Shown here piece after piece: positions 1 through 5,515 of a DNA stretch of 5,515 nt; the first letter of the stretch is position 1, and every line of letters begins with the position of its first letter. The translations under genes were made by a program, and so were the position numbers. The notes beneath the pieces were generated by a model. The model was given only the letters and a program-made list of their open reading frames with translations, made no database searches and had not been told where the DNA came from. This stretch comes from Candidatus Gallimonas intestinigallinarum (GTDB lineage: Bacteria > Bacillota_A > Clostridia > Christensenellales > Borkfalkiaceae), in NCBI GenBank assembly GCA_019116405.1, contig DXBS01000105.1:1-5515 (forward strand), written 5' to 3'.

Positions 1-87
1 CTTTATTTCCATAGCATCAGACATTCACCGTCCTATGCACCTCCGCCTGTTGCCCGAAAAGGCAAATACAAATTCAGAGGTGTAAAG

Positions 88-759
88 ATGGAAATGTTGG
101 TAACAAAGTTCTCAAAAGGTAAGTATCGCAATGAAGGCGCACTCTTCGCTGAGCCTATCTCCTCCGGGAACGTCAAACTCATGGGCGAAATGATTGCATT
201 ACAGGCATTGCGTACAGTTAAAAAGTTCGATATGAAAGTTGCAGATAAACTGTATATCGGCCTCATCAAAGACCTGCATCATATGAGTGAGATAGACTAT
301 ATCGTATCGGACGGCTATGACGTAGCGCAGACCGCTACCTGCTTTCTGTATCAATTCGTCGGTCACAGCGCCAATGAGATTTACGGTAAAGACAAACAAG
401 GAAAGGAGATCGCCATTAAACTTGCCTGCTATCGCGAAGCAGATCATTTCATCAGGCTGCTGCGCAACAGACCCGACAGGCGAGGAACGATCGTCGAACC
501 CATAGATTTTACAAACTATAAAGCTCTGCCTATGGATCCCGTGAATTGCTTTGAACACGAGCAGACAGATTACAGCAAATACGACAAACTTGTAGAAACG
601 TTACAACTCTCCACATTGGAGCTTGCGATCCTGAACTGCCACATGAACGGCATGAGACAATCCGAAATTTGTGCCGAACTCGGCATCGTCAGAGGAACGA
701 TAAACCACAGGAAAGCGAGTATCAGGCAGAGATACTATTCTATGTACGGCGAATTCTGA
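88..759 (+). CDS. Divergent sigma-70-like / helix-turn-helix protein
   Basis: The 223-aa product ends in a typical region-4-like helix-turn-helix (about residues 165-215): a segment of the kind LSTLELAILNCHMNGM, then SEICAELGIVRGTINHRKAS, as in sigma factors and in LuxR/sigma-4-type DNA-binding proteins. Residues 73-93 (SDGYDVAQTATCFLYQFVGH) resemble the start of sigma region 2 in short sigma-like proteins of clostridial conjugative elements, where a D-x-x-Q-x-A pattern is usual; this resemblance is from memory and weak. No membrane segment or signal peptide is visible. The start at 88 follows AGAGGTG (76-82) at a 5-base gap; the Met at residue 3 is a possible alternative. The gene is alone on its strand, converges on the redox operon and has its own terminator. 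It probably acts in the cytoplasm as a transcription factor, but its target promoters cannot be told. Base composition appears lower in G+C than the neighbouring operon, so transfer is possible. Confidence 0.72.
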   Translation: MEMLVTKFSKGKYRNEGALFAEPISSGNVKLMGEMIALQALRTVKKFDMKVADKLYIGLIKDLHHMSEIDYIVSDGYDVAQTATCFLYQFVGHSANEIYGKDKQGKEIAIKLACYREADHFIRLLRNRPDRRGTIVEPIDFTNYKALPMDPVNCFEHEQTDYSKYDKLVETLQLSTLELAILNCHMNGMRQSEICAELGIVRGTINHRKASIRQRYYSMYGEF

Positions 760-785
760 TATGCCGCTTAACTTCATACAAACGC

Positions 786-820
786 AAAGGCAGCCGCTTT
801 ATAAAAGTGACTGCCTTTTT
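786..820 (+). terminator. Intrinsic terminator of the sigma-like gene
   Basis: AAAGGCAG (786-793) pairs exactly with CTGCCTTT (811-818). The stem continues inward, past one C/A mismatch, through CGCTTT against AAAGTG with one G-T pair and a 3-base loop, and the 3' arm runs into a T stretch (816-820). It lies 27 bases after the stop codon of the sigma-like gene. Read on the minus strand the same hairpin is followed by TTTGCGTTT, so it may also weakly stop transcription of the converging operon, for which no other terminator is visible. Confidence 0.88.
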
Positions 821-937
821 ACGACGCGCTACAAAATTCCATAAGCGCCTTCTAAATCTCTGCCGCTTTAGTGGCACTATAAATCTACCCGCTGAAAATA
901 TTTCATTGATAATTTACAACTTATAGTCAACAAGATA

Positions 938-1006
938 CTAGTGTGTTTTCACCTTGTGGCAGTTAGGCGTGAGCTTGTCATAGACGAGACACTTGTAGTT
1001 TTTCAT
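938..1006 (-). pseudogene. 22-aa in-frame tail; possible remnant start of a lost operon gene
   Basis: The frame from the internal ATG encodes 22 residues starting [16 protein letters not shown] and ending KVKTH before a TAG stop. The opening MKNYKCLV is like the first residues of rubredoxin or desulfoferrodoxin-type proteins, where the next residues would normally be Cys-Gly; here they are Tyr-Asp, each one G-to-A change away from Cys-Gly codons. I infer that this may be the 5' end of a third iron-protein gene whose remainder was deleted, with the ferredoxin stop codon also lost so that the two are now one frame. It could equally be a natural C-terminal extension or an expressed micropeptide. 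The identification as a remnant is a guess; the start signal is seen directly. Confidence 0.3.
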
Positions 1007-1513
1007 GGTTTTTACCTCGCTTCTTTCGTTATTTTTGATCGTGTCGCGCAAAGTCTTCGCCGTATGGGATACATCCTCGGGGAGCGCCTTTGCGAGCTCA
1101 GCCAAAAGCTCGTGCGTGTTCGCGCTCTGCGGGAGCATATAGCCCGCTTCACGCCAGATGTCCTCGGCGACCAGCCGTTCGGACTTTTCCACGGCCTTCA
1201 TGAGGCGGTACAGTCCGTCGCCCTCGGCAGACTCTGCAAGGGCAAGCGCCGTCCGCTCCCCCTCGCTCTTGGAGCGCGCCATGCCGCGAAGGGCGGCCGT
1301 CACACTCTCCCTTTTGGGCTGCTGCGGGGGATAGTCCTCGGGCACCAGAGAGATGGCCTTGCTCGGGCAGGCGTCCGCGCAGACGCCGCAGCCGATGCAC
1401 TTTGCGACGTCAATGATGCTGTCCTCGGTGTCCGTCGCGCCCGTCGGACAGACGTAGAGACACAGGCAGTCTTTGGTGCACAGGCGCAGATTTCTCACGG
1501 CATAACGCTTCAT
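938..1513 (-). CDS. Two-cluster 4Fe-4S ferredoxin-like protein with helical domain
   Basis: The 191-aa product has a dicluster ferredoxin module at residues 9-55. The second motif is canonical, [12 protein letters not shown] (Cys39, 42, 45, 49). The first is [12 protein letters not shown] (Cys12, 16, 18, 22), in which the middle Cys sits one place later than in the usual C-x2-C-x2-C-x3-CP. Residues about 65-165 are a charged helical domain of unknown role. It most likely carries electrons at low potential in the cytoplasm, exchanging them with the rubredoxin-type protein encoded just upstream. The start codon overlaps the upstream stop (ATGA at 1510-1513) and follows GGAGG (1522-1526) at an 8-base gap, so translation is probably coupled. 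The last 22 residues begin with an internal Met that has its own ribosome site, so the natural C-terminus may lie near residue 165 and the tail may be a graft. Function as electron carrier is secure at family level; its partner enzyme is not known. Confidence 0.85.
   Translation of the reverse strand: MKRYAVRNLRLCTKDCLCLYVCPTGATDTEDSIIDVAKCIGCGVCADACPSKAISLVPEDYPPQQPKRESVTAALRGMARSKSEGERTALALAESAEGDGLYRLMKAVEKSERLVAEDIWREAGYMLPQSANTHELLAELAKALPEDVSHTAKTLRDTIKNNERSEVKTMKNYKCLVYDKLTPNCHKVKTH
1014..1018 (-). promoter_or_regulatory. Internal ribosome-binding site in the ferredoxin gene
   Basis: On the minus strand GAGGT (1018 to 1014) is followed by AAAAACC, a gap of 7 bases, and then ATG at 1006-1004. 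Both sequence and spacing are as good as those of the true starts of this operon. It lies inside the ferredoxin frame and in the same frame, which would let a 22-residue peptide be started separately. It reads most simply as the start signal of a former downstream gene. Confidence 0.5.
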
Positions 1514-2187
1514 ACTGCCTTCCTCCCCGAGATTTTCTCGAACTTCCAGGCGGGCACCTTACAGACGGGGCACGGCTCGGGCGGCGTCTCTCCGATATAG
1601 ACGAACCCGCACACGCTGCACACCCAGATCTCGGTGCCTTCGAGCATCTTCTCCCCCTCGCGCAGATAGCGGCCGACAAGAAAGGAGAGCATACGCGTCA
1701 CCTTTTCGCCCCAAACGCACACGCGCGCCGCGCCTCGGTCGCCCGCCTCGTCCGCCGTCTTGCGAAGGGCGGGATAAGCGTCAATGTCGCGCTGCAGGGC
1801 CTCGGAGAGCTTCTCCGCAGCCGCGTTTTCGACGCGTGGCGAGACGCCCTCGAAGTACTTTGAAAGCCGCAGAAAGAGCGCCTGCTCTTCGGGGCGATAC
1901 TGCTTCTCGCATCCCCTTGCAAGGTTGGAGCACACCGCCGCAAGTTCCCCGGGCGTGAGACGGGTGAGCGATCCCTCTCCGTCCCCTTCAAACGCATCCC
2001 CCTCCTCCGGGCGTTCCAAAACGCCCGGCGTCGCTGCGCTCGGGGTTTCCTCTGCCTCCTCCGCGCGGAACTCCTGCTTGGGAACGCCGCACCGGGGGCA
2101 TTTCCAGTCCGACGGGAGCTGTTCGAAGGGAACGCCCTCCTTCTCCTCGTCGTAGACATAGCCGCAAATGCTGCATACATACTTCAT
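1510..2187 (-). CDS. Rubredoxin - helical (rubrerythrin-like) - rubredoxin protein
   Basis: The 225-aa product carries iron-binding domains at both ends. Residues 1-40 are a rubredoxin, CSICGYVYD with Cys5/Cys8 and CPRCG with Cys30/Cys33, with a shorter loop than classic rubredoxins. Residues 45-73 are an acidic, low-complexity linker. Residues 75-183 are helical and resemble a small clostridial rubrerythrin-related family ([39 protein letters not shown]). Residues 188-219 are the short rubrerythrin-type rubredoxin, [20 protein letters not shown] (Cys190, 193, 206, 209). The helical part contains no histidine and no E-x-x-H motif, so a classic diiron peroxidase centre is not apparent. I read it as an electron-transfer protein of the peroxide or oxygen defence of anaerobes rather than as a proven peroxidase. 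The start follows AGGAGGA (2195-2201) at a 7-base gap. It sits 37 bases after the PerR-type gene and overlaps the ferredoxin gene by four bases. Confidence 0.85.
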   Translation of the reverse strand: MKYVCSICGYVYDEEKEGVPFEQLPSDWKCPRCGVPKQEFRAEEAEETPSAATPGVLERPEEGDAFEGDGEGSLTRLTPGELAAVCSNLARGCEKQYRPEEQALFLRLSKYFEGVSPRVENAAAEKLSEALQRDIDAYPALRKTADEAGDRGAARVCVWGEKVTRMLSFLVGRYLREGEKMLEGTEIWVCSVCGFVYIGETPPEPCPVCKVPAWKFEKISGRKAV

Positions 2188-2224
2188 CCGACCGTCCTCC
2201 TGTTATCTTTGCCGCCGAAGCGCC

Positions 2225-2632
2225 TTATCCTGACTTTCGGGCCTGCCCGTCCCTCTTCTGACAGTCCGGGCAGATACCCGTAAACATGATGGCGTGCCCC
2301 GTGAAAAGGAACCCGTGCTTGTCGGCGACCTTCTCTTCGAGCCCGCTGTCGTAGGGCATATCCACGTCAAAGACGCGCCCGCACTTCTCGCACTGCACAT
2401 GATAGTGCTTGTAGGTGAGGTGGTCGTATCTGTCGGCGCCGCCCGGCACTTCCACCTTTTGGATCTCGCCCGCCTCCGCGAGCTTCTGCAAGTTGCGATA
2501 CACAGTCCCCCTCCCTATATGAGGGTGTTCCTTCGCGACCGCCTCAAAGACCTCTTCGGCCGTTGCGTGGTCGCGCAGCGAATCGACGGCCTCAAGGACC
2601 AGGGCGCACTGAATGGTATGGCGTTGTATCAT
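2225..2632 (-). CDS. perR: Fur-family peroxide/metal-responsive repressor, PerR type
   Basis: The 135-aa product has the Fur fold: an N-terminal winged helix with recognition-helix sequence GRGTVYRNLQKL (residues 40-51), then a metal-binding dimerisation domain with HYHVQCEKCG. The structural zinc cysteines are Cys81, Cys84, Cys121 and Cys124 (two C-x2-C pairs). Residues matching the regulatory site of Bacillus PerR are His22, Asp70, His76, His78 and Asp89; the last is Asp, as in PerR, where Fur has Glu. His22 and His76 match the histidines that are oxidised by peroxide in PerR. The protein lacks about 15 residues found before the first DNA-binding helix in Bacillus PerR, and no upstream in-frame start exists before the promoter, so the short N-terminus is genuine. 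Start chosen after GAGGAG (2639-2644) at 6 bases. It leads the operon with the redox carriers and very likely represses its own promoter. PerR versus another Fur subtype is inferred from Asp89 and the neighbours. Confidence 0.88.
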   Translation of the reverse strand: MIQRHTIQCALVLEAVDSLRDHATAEEVFEAVAKEHPHIGRGTVYRNLQKLAEAGEIQKVEVPGGADRYDHLTYKHYHVQCEKCGRVFDVDMPYDSGLEEKVADKHGFLFTGHAIMFTGICPDCQKRDGQARKSG

Positions 2633-2661
2633 TCCGTACTCCTCTGTCTGATATTGAATCC

Positions 2662-2684
2662 TTATTGAGATTATATCTCATTAA
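2662..2684. promoter_or_regulatory. Fur/PerR-like operator overlapping the -10 box
   Basis: The half-sites TTATTGAGAT (2662-2671) and ATCTCATTAA (2675-2684) form an inverted repeat of 10 bases per arm with a single mismatch and a 3-base centre. In 7-1-7 terms the core TGAGATTATATCTCA shares its TGA...TCA ends and size with Fur-family boxes (TGATAATnATTATCA), though the inner bases differ. It covers the -10 box and start region of the operon promoter, where a bound repressor would block polymerase. That the PerR-type protein binds here is inference from position and symmetry. Confidence 0.75.
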
Positions 2685-2935
2685 TAACGTTCTGTCAAGC
2701 CTTTCGGACAAAAAATCCGCTCAACATTCCGGATGTACGGACGGCGGCCAAAGAAGTCGCTGCAATTCAAGGCTGTTGCAGGATTTATGCACAAGGGCAA
2801 GACAATATCCGGGAGACGCGCCTATTTTATCCGACCGTCGGTTTTTATATCGGAGGATCGGATACAAAAGTTTATCGGCATACGGCGCAGGAAGGAACAT
2901 CAGACATTATTTTTTATTGTGAAATTGCTCAATGA
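2669..2935 (+). pseudogene. Start-less open frame, possible C-terminal gene fragment
   Basis: Between stop codons at 2666-2668 and 2933-2935 lies an open frame of 88 codons without any ATG, GTG, TTG or CTG. Its translation after about position 2700 is protein-like, with segments such as IPDVRTAAKEVAAIQGC, LFYPTVGFYIGGSDTKVY and GTSDIIFYCEIAQ. The first part overlaps the perR promoter and operator, so a genuine fragment would begin near 2700. I do not recognise the family. It may be the 3' end of a gene whose front was lost when the perR operon and the glycosidase operon came to lie side by side, or it may be a chance open frame. Confidence 0.3.
2670..2698 (-). promoter_or_regulatory. Consensus sigma-A promoter of the perR operon
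   Basis: On the minus strand TTGACA (2698 to 2693) is separated by exactly 17 bases from TATAAT (2675 to 2670), a perfect match to the vegetative consensus at both boxes. The expected transcription start is about 2663, giving a leader of roughly 30 bases with the ribosome site of the perR-type gene. A promoter this strong would be expected to need a repressor, in keeping with the palindrome that overlaps its -10 box. Confidence 0.92.
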
Positions 2936-2955
2936 TTAATATTCCGATAAGAGCA

Positions 2956-3108
2956 TCACATCTGCATCTCGCCATAGACCGTTTGGCGCGCTGCCTGTAT
3001 GCCGCGGGCCGAGAGTTTGTCTGTCGCCAACGGATGCTCTTCATCCGTTTCCTTCCGCAAAACATCGTACAATATAAGCGATTTTATCTCTTGTTCCGAA
3101 TTCCTCAT
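2956..3108 (-). pseudogene. Truncated N-terminus of a WYL-type helix-turn-helix regulator
   Basis: This 50-aa frame starts MRNSEQEIKSLILYDVLRKE, continues with TDEEHPLATDKLSARGI, and ends QTVYGEMQM. It closely follows the pattern of the N-terminal DNA-binding part of DeoR/WYL-type regulators of Firmicutes (LYDILR-ETDEEHPL-T--EL--L---GI---R-TVY-DI--L). Those proteins run to about 300 residues; here the frame stops after the recognition helix, and some four residues between TD and LSARG appear to be missing, so it is best read as a decayed gene. Its ATG lies one base after the GH2 stop codon (TGA-A-ATG), so the former gene was the third member of the glycosidase operon, and the stub may still be translated by coupling. 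It may once have controlled the sugar genes. As a 50-aa product it could at most bind DNA without a sensor domain. Confidence 0.65.
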
Positions 3109-3109
3109 T

Positions 3110-4864
3110 TCATCCGTCTGCCAAGCATTGCTTTGATCCCCCGAGTAATGCCTTTAACTTTTGTATGTCCGCTTTGGGTTTCCGCTCCGCCGTCAAAAGC
3201 CCGTTGACTTCCTGCTGCACATCGGTAAGCTGCGTATAGCAGTACCCCTGAAAGTTGCAGGAATATACGCCTTGCATGACGGATCCGAGCTGCTTTAAGA
3301 ACGCTTCTTCACTTTGCGCCGCCCCGCTGTACCCCCACGCTTCACCCTGCGCGTCCGCCTGAAACGCCCTGCCGCCGAACTCCGTCAACAGCGCCGGCTG
3401 TCCTTCGTATTTCTCTCCCTCCGCAAACAGAGCAAATCCCTGCGGGTGTATGCCGTCATATCCGTTTGCATACTTTGCAAAGTCCTCTGCTTTTTCCGCA
3501 TCGTAATCGTGTACTCCGACAATATCCGTAGGATTTACGATCTCAAACCCGTCGTTCGCGGAGACGAGCCGCGAAGGATCGAGCGACTTTGCGAGAGAGT
3601 ACAGCGAACGGGCAAAAGCCTTCTGCCTTTCGTCCGTCGCGATCTCCCGCGCGCCCCAGCTCTCATTGAGCGGTACGTAGCACACATTGCTCGTGCAGTT
3701 GCGTCCCTCTTTGACGATCTCCTGCCACTCCTGCGTGATGGCGGCGACCTCCTCCGTACAGAAACGATAGGCCGACGGCATTTCGCACCACGTCAAAAAT
3801 CCCAGCTCCTCCGCATAATAGCAATAGTACGGATCTTCCAACTTTTGATGTTTCCGCGCGCCGTTGAGCCCCATCGCCTTGGCGAGTTCGATGTCCTTCT
3901 TCAATGACTCCGCGTCCGGCGGCGTCAGCCCGCTCTCTTTCCAATATCCCTGGTCGAGCACCAAACGCTGATAGTACGGCCGGTTGTTCAGGCAGATTTT
4001 TCCGTACTCGTCTACAGAAATTTTGCGCATACCGATGCGGGTATGCGCGAGGTCTGTCTGTTTTCCGCCCTTATATAAGGCAAAGTCCACATACAGTAGG
4101 TGCGGGTTTTCAGGCGACCACGAGTAGTCGTCCGTATAGTCTCGGGGCAATACGAAACGAAACTTGTTGTGCCTGCCGCGAAGAGTAACCTGCTCGCGCT
4201 TGATGAGTTTCCCTGCAAACGTGACAACAATCTCCGCCTCGTCTGCCTTGCCGTACTGTGTGACCAGTTCGCCGTACAGCTCCGTTTTATCGTAGTCGCA
4301 GAACAGGGAATGTTCCGCGATGCAGTCCTCTCCGAAAAACTCCAGCCATACGCTCTGCCAGATACCCGTATTCGGGATATAAAAACAGGAGAACGGACTG
4401 CCCGTCCAGCTCTGTTTGCCCCGCGGAACGGCATCATTCAGCGCATCTTCGCACCGCACGACGATCACGTTTCCGCCTTTTTTGAGAAAGTCCGTGATAT
4501 CCGCCGAAAAGGGCGTAAATCCGCCCGTATGCGTTAAAACGTGCACGCCGTTCAACCATACATCCGTCTTGTAGTCGGCGGCATTGAAACATAGGAGCGC
4601 ACGCCCGCCCTTGTTTCCTTCGGCGATCTCAAATGAGCGGCGGTACCAAACAACGTCGTGCTGCGACCTATCCCCGATGCCGCTCGCGGGGTACTGATAG
4701 GAAAACGGCACGTTGATTTTTAAGGGCAATGTCTTTTTTCCCTGCCACAGACCGTTTTTAATGCCGGCGTTTTCATCGTCGAAGGCGAACTCCCATTCGC
4801 CGTTCAGACTCTGCCAACTCTCCCGCCGAAACTGCGGGCGGGGGTATTCCTTTCTGTCCATCAT
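3110..4864 (-). CDS. Glycoside hydrolase family 2 (beta-galactosidase/glucuronidase superfamily)
   Basis: The 584-aa product has the three-part GH2 layout: a sugar-binding jelly-roll domain (about 15-180; WYRRSFEI, DVWLNGVHVLTHTGGFTPFS), an immunoglobulin-like domain (about 185-282), and a TIM-barrel catalytic domain (about 290-575). The acid/base is Glu401 in VPLNESWG and the nucleophile is Glu495 in LLTEFGG. Neighbouring family motifs include LVLDQGYW (301-308) and GARKHQKLEDP (335-345). The Asn-x-Lys pair that marks beta-glucuronidases, just before GIFTRDRKPK in the E. coli enzyme, is missing: here EVN precedes GLLTAERKPK. A neutral beta-galactoside or related substrate is therefore more likely than a glucuronide, but the exact sugar is not known. 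No signal peptide is seen, so it acts in the cytoplasm on imported oligosaccharides. The first of two adjacent Met codons is preferred: an AGGA (4872-4875) lies 7 bases before it. It lies three bases after the alpha-galactosidase gene in the same operon. Confidence 0.92.
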   Translation of the reverse strand: MMDRKEYPRPQFRRESWQSLNGEWEFAFDDENAGIKNGLWQGKKTLPLKINVPFSYQYPASGIGDRSQHDVVWYRRSFEIAEGNKGGRALLCFNAADYKTDVWLNGVHVLTHTGGFTPFSADITDFLKKGGNVIVVRCEDALNDAVPRGKQSWTGSPFSCFYIPNTGIWQSVWLEFFGEDCIAEHSLFCDYDKTELYGELVTQYGKADEAEIVVTFAGKLIKREQVTLRGRHNKFRFVLPRDYTDDYSWSPENPHLLYVDFALYKGGKQTDLAHTRIGMRKISVDEYGKICLNNRPYYQRLVLDQGYWKESGLTPPDAESLKKDIELAKAMGLNGARKHQKLEDPYYCYYAEELGFLTWCEMPSAYRFCTEEVAAITQEWQEIVKEGRNCTSNVCYVPLNESWGAREIATDERQKAFARSLYSLAKSLDPSRLVSANDGFEIVNPTDIVGVHDYDAEKAEDFAKYANGYDGIHPQGFALFAEGEKYEGQPALLTEFGGRAFQADAQGEAWGYSGAAQSEEAFLKQLGSVMQGVYSCNFQGYCYTQLTDVQQEVNGLLTAERKPKADIQKLKALLGGSKQCLADG

Positions 4865-4867
4865 GCT

Positions 4868-5515
4868 TTAATCCTTTTTGTCGATTTCCTCGATATGCCA
4901 GATCCAGCTGCCGCAGTCGGCCAGGCGGGGGAAGAATAAGCCCGCCCCCATGAGCGCCGCTCCGCTCACCGTTACGTTCAGCTCCCGTATCGTATACGTT
5001 TTGCCTTCGTCCAATCCGCGCAGCTTCAGCACCCTGTCGTGGTCGCACGGATCGCCGCGGAACCGCTCGCCCACGAGATACGCCTTCGATTTATCTTTGC
5101 TGACGAGCATCTCGCAAAAGTGATTTCCGTCAAACGGGTCGGCGAGGCGATACAGATCGCCCCTTAATACAAGCTCGTCGATCTGTTTGTAGTTTTTAAT
5201 CTGCTCTCTTACCTGTTCTTTTTCCTCTTCGGAAAGTTTGGTAAGGTCGAGTTCGTACCCCGTTGCGCCGAGCGAGGCAATCGCTCCACGCGTTGCAAAC
5301 GGCGTCGTCCGCCCCGTCTGGTGATTCGGGCATGCCGAAACGTGACAGCTCATCGCGCTTACGGGGTAGCACACCGACGTGCCCCACTGTATCTTCGTTC
5401 TCTCCAGTCCGTCCGTATCGTCACTCGTCCAGATCTGCGGATAGTAGTACAATGCCCCGCCGTCGAACCTGCCGCCTCCGCCCGCGCAGCCCTCGAAAAA
5501 CACGTTCGGGAACGC
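4868..5515 (-). CDS. GH36 alpha-galactosidase, C-terminal part (runs off the right edge)
   Basis: The last 215 residues of a GH36 alpha-galactosidase are present; the frame is open to the end of the window and the N-terminal ~500 residues lie outside (family members are about 730 aa). The fragment starts with AFPNVFFEGCAGGGGRFDGG, then YYYPQIWTSDDTD, which holds the family's catalytic acid/base Asp (likely the first Asp of SDD, fragment residue 32), then SAMSCHVSACPNHQTGR and GYELDLTKLSEEEKEQV. The nucleophile Asp lies in the missing part. The final ~75 residues form the C-terminal beta-sandwich. The enzyme removes terminal alpha-1,6-galactose from raffinose-type sugars, melibiose or galactomannan oligosaccharides. 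An internal GTG at 5501-5503 is not the true start, since conserved residues precede it. The GH2 gene follows after three bases, so both enzymes are made together; the promoter lies outside the window. Confidence 0.95.
   Translation of the reverse strand, partial: AFPNVFFEGCAGGGGRFDGGALYYYPQIWTSDDTDGLERTKIQWGTSVCYPVSAMSCHVSACPNHQTGRTTPFATRGAIASLGATGYELDLTKLSEEEKEQVREQIKNYKQIDELVLRGDLYRLADPFDGNHFCEMLVSKDKSKAYLVGERFRGDPCDHDRVLKLRGLDEGKTYTIRELNVTVSGAALMGAGLFFPRLADCGSWIWHIEEIDKKD

Noticed and set aside
793..870. Direct repeat GCCGCTTTA (793-801 and 862-870), as a possible attachment site
   Set aside because: Nine bases is too short to tell from chance, and one copy is part of the terminator stem; no integrase or tRNA gene is present.
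941..1600. Long plus-strand open frame of about 219 codons opposite the ferredoxin gene
   Set aside because: It is a shadow of the G+C-rich ferredoxin and rubredoxin genes, shows no protein family pattern, and lies opposite conserved cysteine motifs in the true frame.
2831..2846. Small hairpin CCGACCGTCGG followed by TTTTT, as a plus-strand terminator
   Set aside because: The stem is only four pairs with a 3-base loop and there is no supported plus-strand gene ending there.
2733..2939. 68-codon plus-strand frame starting with ATG in the inter-operon gap
   Set aside because: It has no ribosome site upstream, a very basic composition with no recognisable motif, and overlaps the more protein-like start-less frame.
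2949..3041. Nine-base inverted repeat AAGAGCATC / GATGCTCTT, as a mobile-element end or site
   Set aside because: One copy lies in codons for a conserved ETDEEHP segment of the regulator stub, the arms are 75 bases apart, and there are no target duplications or transposase.
3031..3047. Perfect 6-base hairpin CGGATG-CTCTT-CATCCG
   Set aside because: It is inside the coding sequence of the regulator stub and explained by the conserved TDEEHP codons; the following bases are not a proper T stretch.
5501..5503. GTG as the start codon of a 211-aa protein
   Set aside because: Conserved GH36 residues (AFPNV) precede it in frame up to the window edge, so it is an internal valine of a longer enzyme.

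Overview
The window looks like chromosomal DNA of a gut-type Clostridia species (Firmicutes/Bacillota). The grounds are strong AGGAGG-type ribosome sites, a consensus sigma-A promoter, a PerR-like Fur protein, rubredoxin/ferredoxin proteins of a kind typical of strict anaerobes, and GH36/GH2 glycosidases of clostridial type. No rRNA, tRNA, CRISPR array, insertion sequence or transposase was seen. Layout from left to right: (1) 88-759, plus strand, a 223-aa protein resembling a divergent sigma-70 factor with a C-terminal region-4-like helix-turn-helix, followed by a clear intrinsic terminator at 786-820. By eye it is less G+C-rich than the genes to its right, so it may be part of an accessory or mobile segment. 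(2) 938-2698, minus strand, a compact oxidative-stress operon read right to left: consensus promoter with an overlapping Fur/PerR-like palindrome, PerR-type regulator (2225-2632), a protein with rubredoxin domains at both ends and a helical centre (1510-2187), and an unusual two-cluster ferredoxin-like protein (938-1513) coupled by an ATGA overlap. The ferredoxin frame ends in a 22-residue tail that carries its own ribosome site and start codon, which suggests the operon once continued and has been cut off or fused at its distal end. (3) 2669-3108, a gap between operons holding two pieces of broken coding sequence: a start-less open frame on the plus strand, and, on the minus strand one base after the GH2 stop codon, a 50-aa truncated N-terminus of a WYL-type helix-turn-helix regulator. 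(4) 3110-5515, minus strand, a galactoside-degradation gene pair: the C-terminal part of a GH36 alpha-galactosidase running off the right edge, then a GH2 glycosidase three bases downstream. How the parts work together (inference): the PerR-type repressor would sense peroxide or metal and control its own operon, whose products are electron carriers (three or four iron-sulfur/iron sites in series) likely to feed reducing power to a peroxidase or oxygen reductase encoded elsewhere. The two glycosidases would remove alpha-galactosyl and beta-linked sugars from dietary oligosaccharides, formerly with an attached regulator that is now reduced to a stub. The most notable points are the electron-relay operon that lacks a visible terminal reductase, the ferredoxin with a shifted cysteine spacing and a grafted tail, and the hidden decayed genes in the 2.7-3.1 kb gap.
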